A stretch of 64,000 bases of DNA from contig OZ037766.1 in the NCBI GenBank assembly GCA_964035545.1, positions 18,813,581 to 18,877,580 of the forward strand, read 5' to 3'. The DNA comes from Bugula neritina (lineage: Eukaryota; Bryozoa; Gymnolaemata; Cheilostomatida; Bugulidae). A program made the translations under genes and the position numbers. This document shows positions 55,991 to 64,000 of the stretch, piece after piece. The notes beneath the pieces were generated by a model. The model was not told where the DNA came from. It ran no database searches and saw nothing but the letters and a program-made list of their open reading frames with translations. Every line of letters starts with the position of its first letter. The stretch's first letter is position 1.

Positions 55991-58220
55991 ATCTTGCAGT
56001 ATATTTGAGTATGTAGCAGTATATTTCAGTATGCTGCAGTCTGTTTCAGTATATTACAGTATATTTCAGTATTCTGCAGTATGTCTCAGGGTGTTACAGT
56101 ATATTTCATTATGTTGCAGTATGTTGCAGTATATTTCAGTAGTTTGCAACATATTTCTGTAGGTTACCATATATTTCGGTATGTTGCAGCATATTTCAAT
56201 CTGTTGCAGTGTTTTCAGTATGTTGCAGTATATTTCAGTGGGTTATAGTATATTTCAGTATGATACAGCGTAGTTCAGTATGTTGCAAAGGTTTTCAATA
56301 TGTTGCAGTATATTTAAGTATGCTGCAGTATGTTTCAGTGGGTTACAGTATATTTCATTATGTTGCAGTATGTTGCAGTATATTTCAGTAGTTTGCAACA
56401 TATTTCAGTAGGATACCATATATTACGGTATGTTGCAGTATATTTCAATGTGTTGCAGCGTATTTCAATATGTTACAGTGTTTTTCAGTATGTTGCAGTA
56501 TGTTGCAGTGTATTTCAGTATGTTATGGTGCATTTCAGTATGTTTCAAAATTTTTAGGTATATTTCAGTATGTTGAAGTATATTTTAGTATGTTGCAGTG
56601 TAATTCAGTATGTTGTCGTATGTTTTAGTATTTTACAGTAAATTTCTGTATATTGCAGTATACATCAGTGTGTTGCAGTGTATTTGAGTATGCTGCGATA
56701 TGTTTAAATGTGTTACAGTATATTTCAGTAGTTTACCATATATTTCGGTATGTTGCAGTATATTTCAATGTGTTGCACTGCATTTCAATATGTTACAGTA
56801 TATTTCATTTTGTTGCAGTATGTTGCAGTATATTTCAGTAGTTTGCAACATATCTCAGTAGGTTACCATATATTTCGGTATGTTGCAGTATATTTCAATG
56901 TGCTGCAGTGTATTTCAATATGTTGCAGTGTATTTCAGTGTGTTACAGTATATTTCAGTATGTTACAGCACATTTCTTTGTATTACACTATATTTCAGTG
57001 AGTTGCAGTGTAGTTCAGTGTGCTACAGCATATCTGAGTATGTTGCAGTGTTTTTCAATTTGTTACAGTATATTTCAGTATATTACCGTATATTTAAGTA
57101 TGTCAAAGTTTATTCCGATGTGTTGCAGTGTATTTCAGTATGTTTCAGTGTATTTCTGTATGTTGCAGTGTTTTGTAATATATTTCAAATGTTACAGTGT
57201 ATTTCAGTGTGTTGCAGTATATTTCAGTATGATACAATAAGTTTCAGTATGTTGAAGTATATTTCATTGGGTTACAGTATATTTCAGTATGATACAGTGC
57301 ATTTCGGTGCGTTACAGTATATTTCAGTATGATACAGCGTATTTCAGTATGTTTCAGTGTATTTCAGTATACTTCAATATTTTTAGGTATATTTCAGTAT
57401 GTTGAAGTATATTTTAGTATATTGCAGTGTCATTCAATATGTTACAGTGTATTTCAGTATGTTGCAGTATGTTGCAGTGTATTTCAGTATGTTATGGTGT
57501 ATTTCAGTATGTTTCAAAATTTTTAGGTATACTTCAGTATGTTGAATTATATTTTAGTATGTTGCAGTGTAATTCAGTATGTTGCAGTATATTTCAGTGT
57601 GTTGTCGTATGTTTTAGTATTTTACAGTACATTTCTGTATATTACAGTATACATCAGTGTGTTGCAGTGTACTTCAGTACGTTGCGGTGTGTTTCAATGT
57701 GTTACAGTATATTTCAGTAGTTTACCATATATTTCGGTATGTTGCAGTATATTTCAATGTGGTGCACTGTATTTCAGTATGTCACTGTGTATTTCAGTAT
57801 GTTGTAGTATGTTGTAATGTATTTCAGTATGTTGCAGTGTATTTCAGTATGTTGCAGTATGTTGCAGTGTATTTCAGTATGTTACAGTGTATTTCAGTAT
57901 GTTGCAGTATTTTGCAGTATATTTCAGTATGCTGCATTATATTTCAGTATGTTGCAGTATATTTCAGTATGTTGCAGTATGTTTTAGTACTTTACAGTTC
58001 ATTTCTGTATATTACAGTATACATCAGTATGTTGCAGTGTCCTTCAGTATGTTGCGATGTGTTTCAATGTGTTACAGTATATTTCAGTAGTTACCATATA
58101 TTTCGGTATGTTGCAGTATATTTCAATGTGGTGCACCGTATTTCAATATGTTACTGTGTACTTCAGTATGTTGTAGTATGTTGCAGTGTATTTCAGTATG
58201 TTGCAGTGTATTTCAGTATG
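55421..58220 (+). repeat. Satellite segment, paralog of 1-2800
   Basis: Copy of the opening 2.8 kb of the window at offset 55,420. It contains an unoccupied version of the transposon site at about 58091-58110 (GTAGTTACCATATATTTCGG). Downstream of 58220 it switches to the 52.0-52.9 kb type. Confidence 0.84.
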
Positions 58221-59190
58221 TTGCAGTATGTTCTAGTATATTTCAGTATGTTACAGTGTATTTCAGTATGTTGCAGTGTATTTCAGTGTGTTACAGTATA
58301 TTTCAGTATGTTACAGTATATTTCTTTATATTACACTATATTTCTGTGAGTTGCAGTGTAGTTCAGTGTGCTACAGCATATTTCAGTATTTTGCAGTGTT
58401 TTTCAATTTGTTACAGTACATTTCAGTATATTACCGTAAATTTAAGTATGTTAAAGTTTATTCCGATGTGTTGCAGTGTATTTCAGTATGATACAGTGTA
58501 TTTCAGTATGTTGCAGTGTTTTGCAATATATTTTAAATGTTACAGTGTATTTCAGTGTGTTGCAGTATATTTCAGTATGATACAATAAGTTCCAGTATGT
58601 TGAAGTATATTTCAGTGGGTTACAGTATATTTCAGTATGATACAGTGCATTTCGGTGCGTTACAGTATATTTCAGTATGATACAGCGTATTTCAGTATGT
58701 TTCAGTGTATTTAGGTATACTTCAATATTTTTAGGTATATTTCAGTATGTTGAAGTATATTTTAGTATGTTGCAGTGTCATTCAATATGTTACAGTGTAT
58801 TTCAGTATGTTGCAGTATGTTGCAGTGTATTTCAGTATGTTATGGTGTATTTCAGTATGTTTCAAAATTTTTAGGTATACTTCAGTATGTTGAATTATAT
58901 TTTAGTATGTTGCAGTGTAATTCAGTATGTTGCAGTATATTTCAGTGTGTTGTCGTATGTTTTAGTATTTTACAGTACATTTCTGTATATTATAGTATAC
59001 ATCAGTGTGTTGCAGTGTACTTCAGTACGTTGCGGTGTGTTTCAATGTGTTACAGTATATTTCAGTAGTTTACCATATATTTCGGTATGTTGCAGTATAT
59101 TTCAATGTGGTGCACTGTATTTCAGTATGTCACTGTGTATTTCAGTATGTTGTAGTATGTTGTAATGTATTTCAGTATGTTGCAGTGTAT
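58140..59190 (+). repeat. Satellite segment, paralog of 51938-52988
   Basis: Matches at offset 6,202 (58148 with 51946, 58677 with 52475, 58887 with 52685, 59005 with 52803). After about 59190 a short deletion of satellite units shifts the register, and the sequence then runs into the transposon at 59439. Confidence 0.78.
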
Positions 59191-59438
59191 TTCAGTATGT
59201 TGCAGTGTATTTCAGTATGTTACAGTGTATTTCAGTATGTTGCAGTATTTTGCAGTATATTTCAGTATGCTGCATTATATTTCAGCATGCTGCAGTATAT
59301 TTCAGTATGTTGCAGTATGTTTTAGTACTTTACGGTTCATTTCTGTATATTACAGTATACATCAGTATGTTGCAGTGTCCTTCAGTATGTTGCGATGTGT
59401 TTCAATGTGTTACAGTATATTTCAGTAGTTACCATATA

Positions 59439-59457
59439 CACAGTTAGTTTAAGGTCA
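59439..59457 (+). repeat. Left terminal inverted repeat
   Basis: CACAGTTAGTTTAAGGTCA is the exact reverse complement of 61984-62002. The next inward base differs between the two ends (T at 59458; the complement of G at 61983 is C). This is the presumed outer transposase recognition end. Confidence 0.93.
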
Positions 59458-59510
59458 TTACTTTCCAGATGCAGGCACTGCTTTATGTTATATATAAACG
59501 GTTTCCAGGG

Positions 59511-59524
59511 GATAGCTCGAACAG
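59511..59524 (+). repeat. Left subterminal inverted repeat block
   Basis: GATAGCTCGAACAG matches the reverse complement of 61909-61922 exactly and lies 72 bp inside the left end. A second shared block, TGCTTTATGTT at 59479-59489, pairs with 61944-61954. Conserved blocks behind the tips resemble the inner transposase-binding sites of Tc1-like elements that have long inverted repeats. Binding is inferred, not shown. Confidence 0.8.
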
Positions 59525-59578
59525 TTTTTGTCTCACATTAACAAATTTTACATGAAAAGATAGCTCTTGCATTCCTCT

Positions 59579-59810
59579 TTCATATACTTTTTTAATTTTT
59601 CAATAAAAAATTTTCTGAGAAAGTTGTTGCATAATAAGTAAAATTTTACACCCTCCATGTTCTACTGCTGTAGCACAGGGGATTCATTTTATAAAGTCTA
59701 AAAGTTAAACTTGACATTCCTTAATATGTTTTCTCTAATATACTTTCTTTGTTTTTTGAAATTCTGTTTATGCTCTTCACAATTTGGTAAAAACATACAC
59801 CATTTTGCAA
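59579..59810 (+). repeat. Internal direct repeat in left arm of transposon
   Basis: An ATATACTTTTTTAATTTTT-type block (from 59582) recurs in diverged form as ATATACTTTCTTTGTTTTT (from 59738), about 156 bp later. Each is similar to the reverse complement of 61829-61862 in the right arm. The left arm therefore appears to carry two subterminal copies and the right arm one. Similarity is imperfect and partly in low-complexity A/T runs. Confidence 0.45.
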
Positions 59811-60343
59811 GTTTCACTGCAATTATCTAAATTCTTCATATGGTGGTTCTAGCTACGCTCCTGTGACTAATTATAACATTCCTAGTACGTTTGCCGCTCT
59901 GCGCTATCACAATAACATATAGTACCCTCTCGCACAAATTGGCAATCTATTGGATTTCTGCCAATATAATGTTCCCTGTTTTACATTAGCACTTAGCTGA
60001 ATCATCTCACTATGTTACAATCTATTGACAATGCCTCAGCACAACATAATTCTTTGTTTGTTTGGCAGAGTTAATTTCAGCTAAATCACTTCACTTTGCA
60101 GTCTTGTCAGTAAAGGTCTGTCTATAGTGCAGCAGTTGTACTTCCAGTTTCTCTAATTCACATATGATTATTTTAAGTACATTGTATTCTATAAGATCAA
60201 TTTAAAGTTTAGCCCAGTGTTCAGTAGCTAAGTATTATGCATGTATGTTGTCTTACTGTTGAACAAAAGTTAAAAAAAAACTTTACAATTATAGCCATAT
60301 TTATTATACATGCGTAGGATTTGCATAAATTGACAAAAAAAAA
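59811..60343. other. Transposon interior, no identified content
   Basis: Unique-looking AT-rich sequence with stops in all frames. No recognisable domain, RNA gene or repeat was seen apart from short A or T runs. Confidence 0.5.
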
Positions 60344-60415
60344 TGCAGCATAATAGGATTGAACCATGACCAACCAGCTTCTCGCTGACGCCTTTAACCT
60401 CTAGACCACGCAGTC
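60344..60415 (-). pseudogene. tRNA-like segment (degenerate tRNA or SINE head)
   Basis: Read on the minus strand from 60415, this has an A-box-like TGGTCTAGAGG (60408-60398) and a B-box-like GGTTCAATCC (60365-60356) at normal tRNA spacing. A D-stem (GTCT with AGGC) and an anticodon stem (GTCAG with CTGGT, using wobble pairs) can form around a 7-base loop CGAGAAG. The acceptor arm does not pair, the T-stem is imperfect (about 4 of 5 pairs) and loop position 33 is G instead of T, so a functional tRNA is unlikely. A run of T follows on the minus strand just past the 3' end (60343-60335), a possible Pol III stop. The best reading is a tRNA pseudogene or the 5' head of a tRNA-derived SINE nested in the transposon; no separate SINE boundary or target duplication was identified. 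Confidence 0.6.
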
Positions 60416-61176
60416 ACCGTTAATAAATTGTCAACTATATGAGTAACTATGAGTACATAAATATTTTGCGCGCAAATGGGTTATAATTATTAGGCTGTCA
60501 ATTCATGTTGATAGCAGTCAACTGTTGCAATAGTCTCGGGTTACTAGCAAAGCTAATGGTTTTGAACAAATAACCCAAAAGTTTAAAAATAAGTAGCTTG
60601 CGTATTACTAGCTACAAAAACAGGTCTGAAATAGACTGGTAAAGCAAGCTCTTATTGTAGAGTTTGCAGATGTGCTCTAAAATAAAACTTAAACTGTATG
60701 CTATTACATAAGTATTTGTATGCGAGAGATATAAATGGACATTACTGAGTTTCTGGAAAACAACATACTTGAAGTTAACTTTGACAATGGTGTTTTCTTT
60801 TCATCATAGCTAGCCTATAGCATAAATCTCTAATCATATGAATCTTTATGAAGCCCACAGCTCATGTAAGGGTGGCAATGTAATTTGAAACGAACAATTA
60901 TGTTGCTGCATTGTGTCTAAGGTATATTAGAGAGCAGAATTTGGTTTTACTAGCCTACCCCAACGGCATTCTACAATGCAGCTTATATGCTGGCAGTTGT
61001 AATAAGTACAGCCGATAGCAAGGTTACTATCACTGCTAGCTCTGTGCAGTATGTAACCTCTTGAATAATTGCGCCAGTTTTAAACTCTTGGAAGTTGGCC
61101 AAGTTATCATATCGCAGCCAGCCACCGGAAACAAAGCTTCAGAGCTATTCATATAATATTATACTGATGCACTTGG
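60416..61176. other. Transposon interior, no identified content
   Basis: AT-rich, non-satellite sequence without an open frame of 60 codons. No motif could be assigned. It could be degenerate transposase-derived or captured host sequence, but nothing visible supports either. Confidence 0.5.
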
Positions 61177-61217
61177 TAGCAGAGTGGCTAATCTAATATA
61201 GTTCATAGTTCAACACC
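61177..61217 (+). other. Possible second tRNA-like remnant
   Basis: TAGCAGAGTGG (61177-61187) fits the Pol III A-box consensus well, and AGTTCAACACC (61207-61217) loosely resembles a B-box. The start-to-start spacing of 30 bp is too short for a tRNA, so if related to one it is deleted or degenerate. Chance similarity is quite possible. Confidence 0.25.
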
Positions 61218-61360
61218 CTTTACTTTGGGAATACAGCCTCTTTTTTTAGGTTTACCTTACAAAGCATGAACATATCTAAACTGATATTCTGATAATTTAG
61301 AGGTACATTTTGAAAACTAGGTTAATTGCACTTGTTTGCACAACAACAATAATAAAATAG

Positions 61361-61436
61361 ATATTATGCAGTATAATAAAAACACACATAATACTATATA
61401 ATATATTATAATGATAATAATATAATATTATAAGTA
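61361..61436. repeat. AT-rich low-complexity tract in transposon
   Basis: Irregular run of ATA, TAATA and TATAAT motifs, almost free of G and C. It is low-complexity sequence of a kind common inside non-autonomous elements and is not related to the satellite. Confidence 0.7.
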
Positions 61437-61828
61437 CCATTACTGCATTTTATAAATCACATGGTTGCCAAAAAAATGTATCACAAATTTTGTAATTATA
61501 CATCAAAAATAGAACTATAGCTAGGCAGCAGGTTAGAATAGAGTAAATTTTTAAAACATGAAATCATGATTTGACTATTGTTTTATTTAGGCCAACCAAC
61601 CTAGGAGTACAAGATTGGGTTTTAGCTGACAGTTTATAACATTTAGCTTTTGAGCCAGCAGCACTGGCACTTGTGAAGTATAGGCAAAGTTAGTGAAGCG
61701 AGACTAACAAGCACTCAAATACAAGGCATATTTAGACACAATAACAAGTCAGGAGCGTATAAATTGAAAAGAATGTGGAAGGGGGACTATGTTTTTCAAC
61801 AAGCTATAACTTAAACATGAATTGGCTT
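61437..61828. other. Transposon interior bordering the right arm, no identified content
   Basis: AT-rich unique sequence. The part from about 61770 onward shows weak inverted similarity to the left arm near 59640-59665 (a CCCTCCATGTTCT-like block), so the imperfect right inverted repeat may begin about here. Confidence 0.4.
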
Positions 61829-61908
61829 TTGAAAAAAATAAAAAAGTATATTGGAGAACATAAGTTTCTTTATCTTTTCATATTTTTTTTGTTCCTGTGA
61901 CATTCAAC

Positions 61909-61922
61909 CTGTTCGAGCTATC
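61909..61922 (-). repeat. Right subterminal inverted repeat block
   Basis: CTGTTCGAGCTATC is the exact reverse complement of 59511-59524 and lies 80 bp inside the right end. Further inward, AAAAAGTATAT (61841-61851) pairs with ATATACTTTTT at 59582-59592, extending the imperfect inverted repeat. Confidence 0.8.
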
Positions 61923-61983
61923 AGTGGAACATTGTTCATATAGAACATAAAGCACCTGGCAAAGAGCCAGAAAATGAAAAGTG

Positions 61984-62002
61984 TGACCTTAAACTAACTG
62001 TG
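61984..62002 (-). repeat. Right terminal inverted repeat
   Basis: TGACCTTAAACTAACTGTG is the exact reverse complement of the left end at 59439-59457, with the TA duplication directly after it at 62003-62004. Confidence 0.93.
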
Positions 62003-64000
62003 TATTTCGGTATGTTGCAGTATATTTCAATGTGGTGCACTGTATTTCAATATGTTACTGTGTACTTCAGTATGTTGTAGTATGTTGCAGTGTATTTCAG
62101 TATGTTGCAGTGTATTTCAGTATGTTTCAGTGTATTTCTGTATGTTGCAGTGTTTTGCAATATATTTCAAATGTTACAGTGTATTTCAGTGTGTTGCAGT
62201 ATATTTCAGTATGATACAATAAGTTTCAGTATGTTGAAGTATATTTCAGTGGGTTACAGTATATTTCAGTATGATACAGTGCATTTTGGTGCGTTACAGT
62301 ATATTTCAGTATGATACAGCGTATTTCAGTATGTTTCAGTGTATTTCAGTATACTTCAATATTTTTAGGTATATTTCAGTATGTTGAAGTATATTTTAGT
62401 ATATTGCAGTGTCATTCAATATGTTACAGTGTATTTCAGTATGTTGCAGTATGTTGCAGTGTATTTCAGTATGTTGCAGTGTATTTCAGTATGTTGCAGT
62501 ATGTTCTAGTATATTTCAGTATGTTACAGTGTATTTCAGTATGTTGCAGTGTATTTCAGTGTGTTACAGTATATTTCAGTATGTTACAGTATATTTCTTT
62601 ATATTACACTATATTTCAGTGAGTTGCAGTGTAGTTCAGTGTGCTACAGCATATTTCAGTATGTTGCAGTGTTTTTCAATTTGTTACAGTACATTTCAGT
62701 ATATTACCGTAAATTTAAGTATGTTAAAGTTTATTCCGATGTGTTGCAGTGTATTTCAGTATGATACAATGTATTTCAGTATGTTGCAGTATTTTGCAAT
62801 ATATTTCAAATGTTACAGTGTATTTCGGTATGTTGCAGTATATTTCAGTATGATACAGCGTATTTCAGTATGTTTCAGTGTATTTCAGTATGCTTCAATA
62901 TTTTTAAGTATATTTCAGTATGTTGAAGTATATTTCAGTGGGTTACAGTATATTTCAGTATGATACAGTGCGTTTCGGTGCGTTACAGTATATTTCAGTA
63001 TGATACAGCGTATTTCAGTATGTTTCAGCGTACTTCAGTATGCTTCAATATTTTTAAGTATATTTCAGTATGTTGAAGTATATTTTAGTATGTTGCAGTG
63101 TAATTCAGTATGTTGCAGTATATTTCAGTATGTTGTCGTATGTTTCAGTGTTTTACAGGACATTTCTGTATATTACAGTATACTTGAGTGTGTTGCAGTG
63201 TATTTGAGTATGCTGCGATATGTTTAAATGTGTTACAGTATATTTCAGTAGTTTACCATATATTTCGGTATGTTGCAGTATATTTCAATGTGTTGCACTG
63301 CATTTCAATATGTTACAGTATATTTCATTTTGTTGCAGTATGTTGCAGTATATTTCAGTAGTTTGCAACATATCTCAGTAGGTTACCATATATTTCGGTA
63401 TGATGCAGCATATTTCAGTATGTTACAGTGTATTTCAGTATGTTGCGGTATCTTGCAGTATATTTGAGTATGTAGCAGTATATTTCAGTATGCTGCAGTC
63501 TGCTTCAGTATATTACAGTATATTTCAGTATTCTGCAGTATGTCTCAGGGTGTTACAGTATATTTCATTATGTTGCAGTATGTTGCAGTATATTTCAGTA
63601 GTTTGCAACATATTTCTGTAGGTTACCATATATTTCGGTATGTTGCAGCATATTTCAATCTGTTGCAGTGTTTTCAGTATGTTGCAGTATATTTCAGTGG
63701 GTTATAGTATATTTCAGTATGATACAGCGTAGTTCAGTATGTTGCAAAGGTTTTCAATATGTTGCAGTATATTTAAGTATGTTGCAGTATGTTTCAGTGG
63801 GTTACAGTATATTTCATTATGTTGCAGTATGTTGCAGTATATTTCAGTAGTTTGCAACATATTTCAGTAGGTTACCATATATTACGGTATGTTGCAGTAT
63901 ATTTCAATGTGTTGCAGCGTATTTCAATATGTTACAGTGTATTTCAGTATGTTGCAGTATGTTGCAGTGTATTTCAGTATGTTATGGTGCATTTAAGTAT
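62003..64000 (+). repeat. Satellite array resumes after the insertion
   Basis: The same satellite continues in the same orientation after the insertion and runs off the window. It aligns without an evident gap to 2679-4676 at a constant offset of 59,324, and the final bases (TGCATTTAAGTAT) match the equivalent place near 4676. Taken with the left flank, which matches sequence just upstream of 2680, this shows that the transposon interrupted one satellite higher-order copy rather than lying at an array edge. Confidence 0.96.

Larger units (their letters stand above)
1..59438 (+). repeat. Satellite array, 10/20-bp monomer, left part
   Basis: Continuous head-to-tail array of a diverged 20-bp unit, approximately GTATGTTGCAGTATATTTCA, itself two related 10-mers (GTATGTTGCA and GTATATTTCA). 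Common variants change TTGCA to TTACA, TTTCA or CTGCA, and GTAT to GTGT. The plus strand is T-rich and C-poor throughout and no inverted segment was seen. A few units break the 10-bp register, for example the GTAGTTACCATATA unit, the CAAATGTTACAG unit, the GTGTTTTCAG unit and the ATTATTTCAG unit; these serve as landmarks for the higher-order copies. The last two bases (TA, 59437-59438) are the target duplication of the neighbouring transposon. No gene is supported in this stretch. The left edge lies outside the window. Confidence 0.97.
59439..62002. mobile_element. Non-autonomous Tc1/mariner-like DNA transposon
   Basis: A 2,564-bp non-satellite insertion with perfect 19-bp terminal inverted repeats starting CACAGTTAG and ending CTAACTGTG. 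It is flanked by TA on both sides (59437-59438 and 62003-62004). Unoccupied paralogous sites (2671-2690, 58091-58110 and near 7858-7877) read TTACCATATATTTCGG, so insertion duplicated only TA. TA duplication with CACAG-type ends is characteristic of the Tc1/mariner superfamily. Behind the terminal repeats the two ends share further imperfect inverted similarity over roughly 200 bp or more. No open frame of 60 codons or longer exists inside and no DDE/D transposase motif was seen, so it would need transposase supplied in trans. Base composition is balanced and AT-rich, unlike the strand-skewed satellite. A less likely alternative is another TA-targeting superfamily. Confidence 0.88.

Noticed and set aside
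1-59438. CRISPR array
   Set aside because: Units are contiguous 10/20-bp monomers without unique spacers, no cas genes are present, and the context is eukaryotic satellite.
1-59438. Telomeric or subtelomeric short repeat
   Set aside because: The 10-bp core GTATGTTGCA/GTATATTTCA does not contain a known telomere motif such as TTAGGG or TTAGG in tandem, and the units are too diverged for telomerase-made repeats.
60344-60415. Functional tRNA gene
   Set aside because: The acceptor arm does not pair, the T-stem is imperfect, and the base before the putative anticodon is G instead of the near-invariant T.
59439-62002. The insertion as a single-copy gene region or an intron between satellite exons
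   Set aside because: The ends are exact inverted repeats with a TA duplication, no coding frame of 60 codons exists inside, and paralogous empty sites show simple insertion.
59439-62002. The insertion as an LTR retrotransposon or provirus
   Set aside because: The termini are inverted rather than direct repeats, the target duplication is 2 bp, and no gag, pol or primer-binding site was seen.

Overview
The window is almost entirely one satellite DNA array from a eukaryotic genome. About 61.4 kb (1-59438 and 62003-64000) is built from a diverged 10-bp core arranged as a 20-bp dimer whose approximate consensus is GTATGTTGCAGTATATTTCA. All units share one orientation. The consensus gives a T-rich, C-poor plus strand (about 45% T, 25% A, 20% G, 10% C). 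I found no convincing protein-coding gene, rRNA, intact tRNA, CRISPR array or prokaryotic gene structure. The many plus-strand open frames are by-products of a stop-free 20-bp unit.

The array has at least three levels of order. (1) The 10/20-bp monomer carries recurring variants, including phase-shifting units of abnormal length. (2) Local tandem duplications have fixed periods: 819 bp (16.35-17.99 kb and 36.60-38.24 kb), 1,348 bp (51.65-54.69 kb), 2,997 bp (40.89-46.88 kb) and 3,145 bp (7.04-13.34 kb). (3) Very long segments recur nearly identically: about 3.0-9.2 kb matches 25.5-31.7 kb (offset 22,485), 12.4-21.9 kb matches 32.7-42.2 kb (offset about 20,250-20,300), 21.6-25.0 kb matches 48.8-52.0 kb (offset about 27,100), 1-2.8 kb matches 55.4-58.2 kb (offset 55,420), and 2.68-4.68 kb matches 62.0-64.0 kb (offset 59,324). 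Changes in offset along these pairs mark deletions and junctions, as expected from repeated unequal exchange or segmental amplification.

The only non-satellite DNA is a 2,564-bp insertion at 59439-62002. It has perfect 19-bp terminal inverted repeats, longer imperfect subterminal inverted repeats and a TA target duplication, and the unoccupied site can be read in several paralogous satellite copies. These features fit a non-autonomous Tc1/mariner-type DNA transposon without a visible transposase. Inside it, a minus-strand tRNA-like segment with A-box and B-box motifs (60344-60415) looks like a degenerate tRNA or the head of a tRNA-derived SINE.

The transposon type and tRNA-like insert suggest an animal genome, probably heterochromatic or another satellite-rich region. 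The species cannot be identified from the sequence alone. Homology boundaries were found by eye from matching landmarks and are good to roughly 10-50 bp unless a single-base junction is given.
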